Assembly (NCBI GenBank): GCA_018654125.1 | Contig: JABIME010000034.1 | Coordinates: forward strand, 1 to 9,498 | Direction of reading: 5' to 3' | DNA length: 9,498 nucleotides | From: Candidatus Cloacimonadota bacterium | GTDB taxonomy: Bacteria > Cloacimonadota > Cloacimonadia > Cloacimonadales > TCS61 | Shown: piece after piece, positions 1-6,337 of the stretch | Numbering within the stretch: the stretch's first letter is position 1 | How the letters are laid out: every line of letters begins with the position of its first letter | Translations under genes and position numbers: made by a program | The notes under the pieces: generated by a model | What the model was told of the DNA's origin: nothing | What the model saw: the letters and a program-made list of their open reading frames with translations, nothing else | The model's database searches: none

Positions 1-1215
1 ATAATCCGCAATTTCCTGTTGTAACGAGTGGAGAAAAGCATTATCAAATTCATTCAACATATCAGATAAAACTGAAGCAGTTTCCAAATAATTTTTCAAA
101 GCAATTGCATCACGGGGATTCACACGTTTTGTTCCGATCTTACCAAGGATCCTGCTTAGGTCACCAATTGTTTTAAATAGATTGCGAACATCGGCTGTGA
201 GAGAATATTTTTCCTTTAATTCTTGAACCGCATTGAGTCTCAATTCTATTTTTTCTTTGTCTAACAAAGGATTCAAAAGCCAATCACGAAGTTTACGAGC
301 ACCCATTGGGGTCTCTGTTTCGTCCATAATCGAGATTAAACTTCCAAATGAATTATTATATCTAATAGATTTAATTAATTCCAAATTTCTTCTGGAAACT
401 TCGTCCAGTTGCATATAGTTTTTTATAGAATAATACTGCATTTTGCCAATATGTTTCAAATCATTATTCTTTAATGATTTTAAATATGAAATAGCAGCAC
501 CAGCAGCAGTTGTAGCAAAAGATTTGTTTTGTGCACCAAAACCCTCTAATGTAGTTGTTCCAAAATGAGTTAATAATGCTCGTTCTGCCTCTTCAGGCTC
601 AAAATACCAGCTATCAAAAATTGTTACTGTCGGTTCATACTCCATGTTAAATGTAGCAATAGTATTTTCAATGCTATCATCTTGCACCACTATCTCAGTG
701 GGTTTTAACCTTTGCAGTTCATTCTTTAACTCATCTTTTTCTAATTCAGTAAAATTAAAATCACCGGTTGATGCATCGATAACAGCAAATCCAATTAGTT
801 TTGATTTCTGTTCAACATAAATAGCACCAAGATAGTTGTGATCTGCCGACTCAATAAATTTCTCATCGATAACTGACCCGGGAGTTACAATATCTGTAAT
901 TCCTCTTTTAACCAAACCCTTTGCTTTTTTTGGATCTTCTATCTGTTCACAAATAACCACTTTGAGACCCTGCTTCACAAGTTTATCAAGATAATTATCG
1001 AGGGCATGATAAGGGAAACCAGCAAGAGGAATTGGATCATCAGCTTTTTTGTTTCTGGCAGTGAGTGTAATTCCTAATATTTTTGAAGCAGTTTTTGCAT
1101 CTTCAAAAAAAGTTTCGTAGAAATCTCCCATTCTGAAAAGTAATAATTTATCTGGATGTTGATCTTTAATTGCAACGAATTGTTTGAGCATTGGAGTTAA
1201 TTTTTTTATTTTCAT
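1..1215 (-). CDS. mutS: DNA mismatch repair protein MutS, N-terminal part (3' end outside window)
   Basis: MutS is the mismatch sensor of methyl-independent/MutL-dependent DNA repair. The reading frame is open for 405 codons from the ATG at 1215-1213 to the left edge, where it is cut by the window and not by a stop. Residues 29-34 read MGDFYE, containing the Phe-x-Glu mismatch-wedge motif (F32, E34). Domain I continues through GFPYHALDNYL (66-76) and ICEQIEDP (88-95). The connector domain shows the family signature AVIDASTGDF (about 144-153). The core/lever domain begins around 265 with MQLDEVSRRNLEL and continues with ETETPMGARKLRDWL (300-314). The clamp, ATPase (Walker A/B) and C-terminal helix-turn-helix regions are off-window, so intactness cannot be judged. 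There is no good Shine-Dalgarno sequence before this ATG; it lies 10 nt after the stop of the SPOR gene, which suggests translational coupling as the last visible gene of the rho operon. Identification is secure by motif; MutS1 rather than MutS2 because domain I is present. Confidence 0.96.
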   Translation of the reverse strand, partial: MKIKKLTPMLKQFVAIKDQHPDKLLLFRMGDFYETFFEDAKTASKILGITLTARNKKADDPIPLAGFPYHALDNYLDKLVKQGLKVVICEQIEDPKKAKGLVKRGITDIVTPGSVIDEKFIESADHNYLGAIYVEQKSKLIGFAVIDASTGDFNFTELEKDELKNELQRLKPTEIVVQDDSIENTIATFNMEYEPTVTIFDSWYFEPEEAERALLTHFGTTTLEGFGAQNKSFATTAAGAAISYLKSLKNNDLKHIGKMQYYSIKNYMQLDEVSRRNLELIKSIRYNNSFGSLISIMDETETPMGARKLRDWLLNPLLDKEKIELRLNAVQELKEKYSLTADVRNLFKTIGDLSRILGKIGTKRVNPRDAIALKNYLETASVLSDMLNEFDNAFLHSLQQEIADY

Positions 1216-1225
1216 TTATGGTAAT

Positions 1226-2182
1226 TCAATAACGTTTGATCACATAAGAATCAATATCATTCTTTTTAAGTTTTTGCATTGCCTTTTTAAGATCATCATT
1301 TTCATCGAAAGGTCCAGCTGCTACAATAAAGAGTTTACTGTTATTTTTAATTTTTGAGAAAACAATATATTTGTATCCGATAACCTTAACTCTCTTTCCA
1401 AGCTTTTCAGCACTTGCTTCCAACCCAAAAGCACCGACTTGCAGATAAATCTTTAAGTCTTTCCCTGTTGCAGCCCTCGATTCTTCTATAGGTTCTTCCT
1501 TTCTGAATGTATTTATTTCTGCGAGATCAACTTCAACTTTATCACTCTTCTTAAGATTATATATTCTATCTTCAGCTAAATAGCAATATTGGTGATAAGG
1601 AAAATCCTGTTTCAATTTCTTATAGAACATCAAAGCCTGTTCAAATTTCCCTTGTTTTTCCTTACAAATTCCCATTTTATAATGCAGTAGTGGAATGCTG
1701 TTCTGAATATATTTAGAGGTTCTTAAGCTCTCTAAAGTATTAAAAGTACGTTTATACATCTTCTGCTGTAAATATGCTTCAGCAATCAAGAAATAGGCAT
1801 TTTCAATTTGAACATTATCATCCGACTCTGCTATGAATATTTGGCTGGAAACTATAGAAAGTTGGTATTTGCCCATTTTAAAATATGATTTTGCAAGCCA
1901 ATATTGTTTGTTAGAAATTCTTTGATCATGTATTTTTTTAAGGAAGTAAACCGCTTCTTTGTATTCTCGTTCGAAAAAATTGTATTTTGCTAATTCCATG
2001 AGAGACAGTTGACCAAAATAAGTATCACGATCTTCTTCATAAATTTTCTTATAAAGAGTTTCCATCTTAATTCCATCTTTTTCTGCTTTAGCTTTTTTAA
2101 ATTGATCTTCTTGGGTTGAAATACAAAAACTTGATGTAACAATAATTGTTAACAGGCATGTTATAAAAATATTTTTCTTCAT
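1226..2182 (-). CDS. Secreted TPR-repeat protein with C-terminal SPOR domain
   Basis: This is a 318-residue protein starting at the ATG at 2182-2180. Residues 1-20 form a signal peptide or membrane anchor (KK, then a hydrophobic stretch ending SSFC); the residue before the Cys is Phe, so a lipoprotein box is unlikely. Residues about 40-210 are helical TPR-like repeats, e.g. AYFLIAEAYLQQKMYKRTFNTL (residues 129-150, shown across two helices) and the helix pair at 165-190. A charged linker (212-240) leads to a SPOR domain (about 243-318) beginning IYLQVGAFGLEASAEKL and ending in the usual beta strand SYVIKRY. SPOR domains bind glycan strands lacking stem peptides, commonly at the division septum; TPRs mediate protein contacts. 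An envelope or cell-division role is therefore inferred. A longer start at TTG (2194, four more residues) is possible but would overlap the upstream gene; the ATG has a GAAGAG ribosome-binding-like stretch just upstream, 1 nt after the upstream stop. Exact partner and substrate are unknown. Confidence 0.88.
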   Translation of the reverse strand: MKKNIFITCLLTIIVTSSFCISTQEDQFKKAKAEKDGIKMETLYKKIYEEDRDTYFGQLSLMELAKYNFFEREYKEAVYFLKKIHDQRISNKQYWLAKSYFKMGKYQLSIVSSQIFIAESDDNVQIENAYFLIAEAYLQQKMYKRTFNTLESLRTSKYIQNSIPLLHYKMGICKEKQGKFEQALMFYKKLKQDFPYHQYCYLAEDRIYNLKKSDKVEVDLAEINTFRKEEPIEESRAATGKDLKIYLQVGAFGLEASAEKLGKRVKVIGYKYIVFSKIKNNSKLFIVAAGPFDENDDLKKAMQKLKKNDIDSYVIKRY

Positions 2183-2183
2183 T

Positions 2184-3383
2184 CTACTCTTCAATAATTT
2201 TTTTTCTTACAATACCCCATTCAGGTAATTTCTTGTCAAGGTCGAGTCGAATAATTGTGTTTGGCTTAGTCAATTGTATCTGTTCATTTTCATCATTAAA
2301 TATATATTTGACCGTCATTTGAAAATCTTCTTTACTATCTGGGAAGATAAATTCGATCTCATCTCCAATACAAAATTTTGCTTTAATTGAAATGAATACA
2401 GATGTCCTTTTAACCTTTTGAACTTCACCAATAAATTGATAATCTCGAATATAGGCAGAAGAGCCATAGTGTTGCGTATTTGTTGAATCAAACTTATCAA
2501 AAAAAGCTTCACTATAATATCTGTGACTAACCTTATTAAGTTCTTCCTTCATTTGGCTAGGAACAGCTTGCGTACCTGCTTTTATAGCTGCTCTATATGC
2601 CCTCGTAACCGCAGCTACATAATACAAGCTCTTCATTCGGCCTTCAATCTTGATACTATCGATACCAGCCTTTTTGATTTCAGGAATTCTTTGGATCAAG
2701 TTTAAATCTTTTGAGTTAAAGAAATGTGAACCTCTTTCATCTTCTTCAATCTTGAAGAACTCTCCAGGTCTAGATTTCTCTACAAGGTTATATTCCCATC
2801 TACAAGGCTGAGTGCATAATCCCCTATTCGCGCTTCTATTATTTAAAAATGCACTTATCAGACAACGCCCAGAATATGACATGCACATAGCACCGTGAAC
2901 AAACATTTCCAATTCAACTTTTGGTACTTTTTTCTTTATTTCAGCAATTTCCTTAATACCCAGTTCACGTGCAAGAATGATGCGTTTAGCTCCTAATTTA
3001 TACCAGAAATCAACTGCACTCCAAGACGTTACATTTGCCTGCGTACTAATATGAATATCTACATTTGGCGCAAATTCTCTAGCTAATAAAAATACACCAG
3101 GATCTGATATTATTAGTGCATCTACGCAAATTTTTTGTAGGAATGAAAGGTAATCTGGAAGTTGTTCAAGATCAGAATTGTGAGCAAATATATTTACTGT
3201 AATGTAAATTTTACGATCATGATTATGACAAAAGTTAACTGCTGCTTCTAAATTTGATCTTGAAAAATTTGTACTTTTTGCTCTAAGGCCAAAATTGTTA
3301 CCAGCAGCATAAACTGCATCAGCACCATAGTAAACAGCATATTTTAATTTATCTAGATTACCCGCTGGTGCAAGTAATTCCAT
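2184..3383 (-). CDS. U32-family (peptidase U32-like) Fe-S protein, probable tRNA/rRNA hydroxylation factor
   Basis: The 399-residue protein opens with [17 protein letters not shown] and GADAVY, the standard TIM-barrel start of the U32 family. The U32 signature lies at residues 159-177 (E159, F161, G164, C167, G172, C174, S177) and is followed by NRGLCTQPCRW with C190 and C194; four cysteines so spaced are candidates for an iron-sulfur cluster. IKIEGRMKSLYY (245-256) is another conserved block. The C-terminal ~100 residues fit the small beta domain of the family. Characterised members are TrhP/YegQ (prephenate-dependent 5-hydroxyuridine in tRNA wobble position), RlhA (23S rRNA C2501 hydroxylation), and UbiU/UbiV; older 'collagenase' labels are doubtful. 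Length is a little shorter than E. coli TrhP and lacks the long extra domain of RlhA, so TrhP-like is my preferred reading, by inference only. The ATG shares its A with the rho stop (TAATG), and no strong Shine-Dalgarno is seen, so translation is probably coupled to rho. Confidence 0.9.
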   Translation of the reverse strand: MELLAPAGNLDKLKYAVYYGADAVYAAGNNFGLRAKSTNFSRSNLEAAVNFCHNHDRKIYITVNIFAHNSDLEQLPDYLSFLQKICVDALIISDPGVFLLAREFAPNVDIHISTQANVTSWSAVDFWYKLGAKRIILARELGIKEIAEIKKKVPKVELEMFVHGAMCMSYSGRCLISAFLNNRSANRGLCTQPCRWEYNLVEKSRPGEFFKIEEDERGSHFFNSKDLNLIQRIPEIKKAGIDSIKIEGRMKSLYYVAAVTRAYRAAIKAGTQAVPSQMKEELNKVSHRYYSEAFFDKFDSTNTQHYGSSAYIRDYQFIGEVQKVKRTSVFISIKAKFCIGDEIEFIFPDSKEDFQMTVKYIFNDENEQIQLTKPNTIIRLDLDKKLPEWGIVRKKIIEE

Positions 3384-4651
3384 TAACGACTCATTTTTTG
3401 CAATAATTCTTCGTTATTTTTTGTTGTTAACATCTTGGTCTTCAGCATTTCAATACCTTTCAAAGGACTCATCCCTTTAAGAAACTGGCGAAGAACAAAC
3501 ATTCTCTGTACTTCTTCTTTAGATAACAGAAGGTCTTCACGTCTTGTACCAGACTTAACAAGGTCAACCGCAGGATACATTCTATAATCACTAATAGATC
3601 TATCTAGAACAAGTTCCATATTTCCGGTTCCTTTAAACTCTTCAAAAATAACTTGATCCATCCTACTGCCAGTATCTACCAATGCCGTTGCAATAATGGT
3701 AAGACTACCTTGTTCTAAAGCATTTCTAGCTGCACCAAAGAATTTTTTTGGTCTGTGAAGTGAACCAGCATCAAGACCTCCAGATAAAACTCTTCCACTT
3801 GAAGGCTGAGCCATATTAAAGGCTCGTGCTAAACGGGTTATACTATCTAACATAATTACAACATCCTGACCAAGTTCAACCATTCTTTTTGCTTTTTCAA
3901 TAACCATTTCTGCTACTTGAATATGATTTTTAGGTTGTTCATCAAATGTTGAGCTTACAACTTCTGAGTTTGTTGGAATCAATATTTTTCTCATTTCAGT
4001 TACTTCTTCCGGTCTCTCATCAACCAGCAGAACAATAAGGTAAACTTCTGGATGATTTGAAAGGATAGAGTTTGCAATATTTTGCATTAACATTGTTTTT
4101 CCGGTTCTAGGAGCAGCAACGATCATTCCTCTTTGTCCTTTTCCAATAGGAGTAAATAGATCTATAATTCTTGAAGAAACATTTTTTTGTGTCGTCTCTA
4201 ATTTTAATTTTTCTTCAGGAAAGTAAGGTGTAAGTCTTTCGAATTTTTTTACTTCTAACACAACCATTGGATCTTCAAAATTAACTGAATCAACACGGAT
4301 CAAAGCAAAATATTTTTCCTCATCTTTTGGTGCACGGACAGGACCAGAAATAACATGCCCTTTTTTTAATCCAAATCTTTTTATTTGTGAACTTGATACA
4401 TAGATATCATTTCTACCATGAGTATAATTGTTTTTTTGAAATCTTAAAAAACCATATCCATCATCTACAATTTGTAAACAACCAGAAACAAAAGCTAACC
4501 CTTCTTGAGTAGATTTGAGCTCAAATATACTGTGGATTAATTCCTTTTTCTTTAATCCTTTAAAGTCATCTAATTCTATTTCTTTAGCAATTTTAGTAAG
4601 TTCAGACATGTTTAATTCAAAAAGATTTTGTTGGTCATTTGCATTATTCAT
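3383..4651 (-). CDS. rho: Transcription termination factor Rho
   Basis: Rho is a hexameric RNA-dependent ATPase/helicase that ends transcription of untranslated RNA. The 422-residue length is ordinary. Residues about 14-48 form the Rho N-terminal helical domain; 56-120 form the cold-shock-like RNA-binding fold with DDGYGFLR and [18 protein letters not shown]. The RecA-like ATPase follows: Walker A APRTGKT at 180-186 (K185, T186), the DERPEEV catalytic-Glu region at 211-217, Walker B ending VVIMLD at 264-269, then [10 protein letters not shown], the Q-loop-like region GRVLSGGLD near 286-294, and the arginine-containing segment [23 protein letters not shown] (354-376, spanning the interface Arg). 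Nothing is missing and no inserted domain is seen. A clear GAGGAG Shine-Dalgarno lies 6 nt before the ATG. It is the first gene of the minus-strand operon, with a TTGACA box about 86 bp upstream. Product identification is very secure. Confidence 0.98.
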   Translation of the reverse strand: MNNANDQQNLFELNMSELTKIAKEIELDDFKGLKKKELIHSIFELKSTQEGLAFVSGCLQIVDDGYGFLRFQKNNYTHGRNDIYVSSSQIKRFGLKKGHVISGPVRAPKDEEKYFALIRVDSVNFEDPMVVLEVKKFERLTPYFPEEKLKLETTQKNVSSRIIDLFTPIGKGQRGMIVAAPRTGKTMLMQNIANSILSNHPEVYLIVLLVDERPEEVTEMRKILIPTNSEVVSSTFDEQPKNHIQVAEMVIEKAKRMVELGQDVVIMLDSITRLARAFNMAQPSSGRVLSGGLDAGSLHRPKKFFGAARNALEQGSLTIIATALVDTGSRMDQVIFEEFKGTGNMELVLDRSISDYRMYPAVDLVKSGTRREDLLLSKEEVQRMFVLRQFLKGMSPLKGIEMLKTKMLTTKNNEELLQKMSR

Positions 4652-4712
4652 TTATTTCTCCTCAAAATTGTATCTAAAATCAATTCCTTTTAATTTCTAT
4701 AAGTTACAAACA

Positions 4713-4800
4713 CAAGATTTTGAGTTTGCTTTTGAGTGTCAAGTATTATTAATGATATCTAAATTCAATATTTATAGTAGTAGTAGTAATTAAAATCTTG
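4713..4800. repeat. 9-bp perfect inverted repeat in the divergent promoter region
   Basis: CAAGATTTT at 4713-4721 and its exact reverse complement AAAATCTTG at 4792-4800 sit 70 bp apart. The left arm covers the proposed -10 of the rho promoter; the right arm runs into the -35 TTGACA of the plus-strand promoter. The arms could be binding sites for one regulator of both divergent units, but a chance match in AT-rich DNA is possible. The repeat does not extend beyond 9 bp on either side. Confidence 0.45.
4714..4742 (-). promoter_or_regulatory. Probable promoter of the rho operon
   Basis: On the minus strand, CTTGACA (TTGACA at 4742-4737) is an exact -35 consensus. Seventeen nucleotides further is AATCTT (4719-4714), a weak -10. 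Transcription would start near 4707, giving a leader of about 55 nt before rho. The -35 is convincing; the -10 is only a positional guess. No attenuator hairpin is obvious in the leader. Confidence 0.5.
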
Positions 4801-4815
4801 ACATAATAATAATAA
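4775..4815 (+). repeat. Triplet repeat tracts (TAG)4 and (TAA)4 flanking the -35 box
   Basis: Four TAG units occupy 4775-4786, and four TAA units occupy 4804-4815. The second tract begins immediately after the TTGACA at 4798-4803, so it forms most of the promoter spacer. Slippage would change spacer length in 3-bp steps. The tracts are short, so instability is not certain. Confidence 0.75.
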
Positions 4816-4826
4816 ATTCAAATTTT
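4798..4826 (+). promoter_or_regulatory. Probable promoter of the secreted-protein/118-aa unit
   Basis: TTGACA at 4798-4803 is an exact -35 consensus. At 17-nt spacing the -10 would be AATTTT (4821-4826), which is weak; TATGCT at 4830-4835 is more TATAAT-like but 26 nt away. AT-rich DNA upstream could serve as an UP element. The start of transcription cannot be placed exactly. Confidence 0.5.
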
Positions 4827-4865
4827 CTGTATGCTTAATAATTAAAAATATATTGGAGGAAAATT

Positions 4866-5873
4866 ATGAAAAAAATTATTGGAGTTTTAGTTTTAGCATT
4901 TGTTGTTTCTACTGTATTTGCTACAACAATTTATGATGTTCAGTATACTGATGTTGCTGGCCCAGATGGAACTTATCCCTCGCTTTTAGATGGTGAAGAA
5001 GTTACTGTAACCGGGGTTATAACTGGTTTAAAATTCTCAGGTTATAAAGATAATTTCTACATTGAAATGGTAGATGGTGGAGAATGGAGTGGTCTTTATA
5101 TTCATATGGCAGGTGACACAACCTTAGTTGTTGGTGATGAAGTAGAAGTAACCGGTACAGTAAAAGAGTATTATGGTTTTACTGAAATTTCAGGTTATGA
5201 TGACACTTTCATTAGTGTAACTCTTCTAAGTTCAGGGAATGATATTCCTGCACCAATGATTGTACAAACTTTAGATCTTACTGATGCAGCTACAGCAGAG
5301 CCTTATGAAAGTTGCTTCGTTGAAGTAAACGATGTTGTTGTTACTGAAGAGCAGATCAATTTTGGGCAGTGGTATGTAACAGATATTTCTGCAACACCTT
5401 GTCAAATTGATGATGGCTTCTTCTATCTTGATTCTGTAGAACCTGAAATCGTTATTGTTTTAGGAATGGAATGGGCAGTAATTAGAGGTTGTCTTGATTA
5501 TAGCTATGATGAATATGGAATCAATCCAAGAACATCTGAAGATCTTATCGACGAAGTATCTTCTAATGAAAATACAATTAATGCTAATTCAGAATTTGTA
5601 AGCTGTTATCCAAATCCATTTAATCCACAAACAACTGCTTTCCTTAACTTAAAAAGTGAAAGTTATGTTACTTTAAATGTTTATAACATTAAAGGTGAAA
5701 AGATTAAGACATTGGTTAATGAGAATCTTTCTGCAGGCGAACATCACATAACTTGGAATGGTACTGACAATAACAACAAAAATGTTTCGAGTGGAATTTA
5801 CTTCTTTGAAACAGGTATTGCAAAGCAAGAACATGATTACACTAGTGTTAAAAAAGTAATCCTCCTAAAATAA
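4866..5873 (+). CDS. Secreted protein with two OB-like domains and a C-terminal sorting/FlgD-Ig-like domain
   Basis: The 335-residue protein has a clear signal peptide (MKKIIGVLVLAFVVSTVFA, cleavage likely after A19). Residues about 42-120 look like an OB-fold of the type in secreted nucleases and lamin-tail proteins: DGEEVTVTGVITGLK, then DNFYIEM, then GDEVEVTGTVKEYYGFTEI. A second, more divergent copy is likely at 147-227 (FVEVNDVVV, QWYVTD, then IRGCLDYSYDEYGINPRTSEDL). Residues 247-335 form a tail domain starting CYPNPFNP and continuing VTLNVYNIKGEKIKTL, HHITWNGTD and SSGIYFFETG, ending KVILLK; this matches FlgD-Ig-like and type IX secretion (TIGR04183-type) C-terminal domains of FCB bacteria. 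No catalytic domain is visible, so it may be a surface ligand-binding or structural protein. Cys150/179/209 could form disulfides. The GGAGGA Shine-Dalgarno at 4855-4860 supports this ATG. First gene of a two-gene unit; function unknown. Confidence 0.9.
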   Translation: MKKIIGVLVLAFVVSTVFATTIYDVQYTDVAGPDGTYPSLLDGEEVTVTGVITGLKFSGYKDNFYIEMVDGGEWSGLYIHMAGDTTLVVGDEVEVTGTVKEYYGFTEISGYDDTFISVTLLSSGNDIPAPMIVQTLDLTDAATAEPYESCFVEVNDVVVTEEQINFGQWYVTDISATPCQIDDGFFYLDSVEPEIVIVLGMEWAVIRGCLDYSYDEYGINPRTSEDLIDEVSSNENTINANSEFVSCYPNPFNPQTTAFLNLKSESYVTLNVYNIKGEKIKTLVNENLSAGEHHITWNGTDNNNKNVSSGIYFFETGIAKQEHDYTSVKKVILLK

Positions 5874-5916
5874 ATAACTACAGTTATTAGTTAAATTTGA
5901 TTTCGGGAGAGCTAAA

Positions 5917-6273
5917 ATGAAAAAGAAATTTGCGAGGTTTTTAACTTTTCTCATATTATCTGGTGTTGGATATTTGGGGATTAAGATATATCAATTATTC
6001 AAAGGTCTTATTGAGCTAGAGAAAACTCTACCACAATATCTGGGTAATATCATTGGAGAAGTTCCTGTTGTTTCTATTGTTGCAGCTTTTAATAGAATTG
6101 CAATAACAGTTAGATATAAAAAGGAATTGATTAAAAAAAACGAAGGTTTAGATGAAATTGTAAAAGATTATGTTACAGATTTTTATCCAATTTTCAAAGC
6201 TGATAATGTGAAAGTAAAAATCGAAGAGTTGAGAGAAGAGAAAGAAAAACCAACCCCGGAAGAAAAAAAATAA
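5917..6273 (+). CDS. Small membrane-anchored protein of unknown function
   Basis: I do not recognise this 118-residue protein. A basic start (MKKKFARF) precedes a hydrophobic segment at about 7-28, probably a single N-terminal membrane anchor or uncleaved signal. A second moderately hydrophobic stretch (42-64, containing VVSIVAAFNRIAITV) may be amphipathic or a weak membrane segment. Residues 67-110 are charged and helical, and the tail is rich in Lys, Glu and Pro (EKEKPTPEEKK). No cysteine is present and no catalytic motif is seen. A GGGAG Shine-Dalgarno at 5905-5909, 7 nt before the ATG, supports real expression. It lies 43 nt after the secreted protein gene on the same strand and just before a strong terminator, so the two are probably co-transcribed. 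Real gene is likely; role unknown. Confidence 0.75.
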   Translation: MKKKFARFLTFLILSGVGYLGIKIYQLFKGLIELEKTLPQYLGNIIGEVPVVSIVAAFNRIAITVRYKKELIKKNEGLDEIVKDYVTDFYPIFKADNVKVKIEELREEKEKPTPEEKK

Positions 6274-6286
6274 TCATTTATAATAC

Positions 6287-6325
6287 AAAAAAAAAGGAGC
6301 TGAGATTTTTCTCAGCTCCTTTTTT
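6287..6325. terminator. Bidirectional intrinsic terminator between convergent genes
   Basis: GGAGCTGAGA at 6296-6305 pairs perfectly with TCTCAGCTCC at 6310-6319 around a TTTT loop. The stem is flanked by nine A residues on the left (6287-6295) and six T residues on the right (6320-6325), which also pair and extend the stem. On the plus strand this ends the 4866/5917 unit; on the minus strand the A tract becomes a U tract and ends the TonB receptor transcript 13 nt after its stop. Confidence 0.95.
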
Positions 6326-6337
6326 ATTATTTCAAGA

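Noticed and set aside
233..418. Plus-strand 61-codon open frame inside mutS
   Set aside because: Antisense to conserved MutS core-domain sequence with no independent support; likewise the short frames at 2315-2512, 2523-2705 and 8978-9172.
2100..2182. Lipoprotein signal for the SPOR protein (Cys20)
   Set aside because: The residues before the Cys are S-S-F; Phe at -1 does not fit the lipobox, so an ordinary signal peptide or anchor is more likely.
4078..4120. Rho Walker A reading APRTGKT, unlike the E. coli sequence, as a possible unusual or drug-resistant Rho
   Set aside because: PRTGKT is, to my knowledge, common in Rho proteins outside the enterobacteria; the catalytic Lys and Thr are present and nothing indicates altered function.
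4515..4793. Plus-strand 92-codon open frame over the rho start and its upstream region
   Set aside because: It is antisense to the conserved N-terminus of rho, has no ribosome-binding site or recognisable domain, and overlaps the promoter region; a shadow frame.
5873..5888. AATAACT-AC-AGTTATT palindrome just after the secreted-protein stop, considered as a terminator
   Set aside because: The 2-nt loop is too small for a stable hairpin, the stem is AT-rich, and no T tract follows; the next gene 30 nt on is probably co-transcribed. An operator is possible but unsupported.
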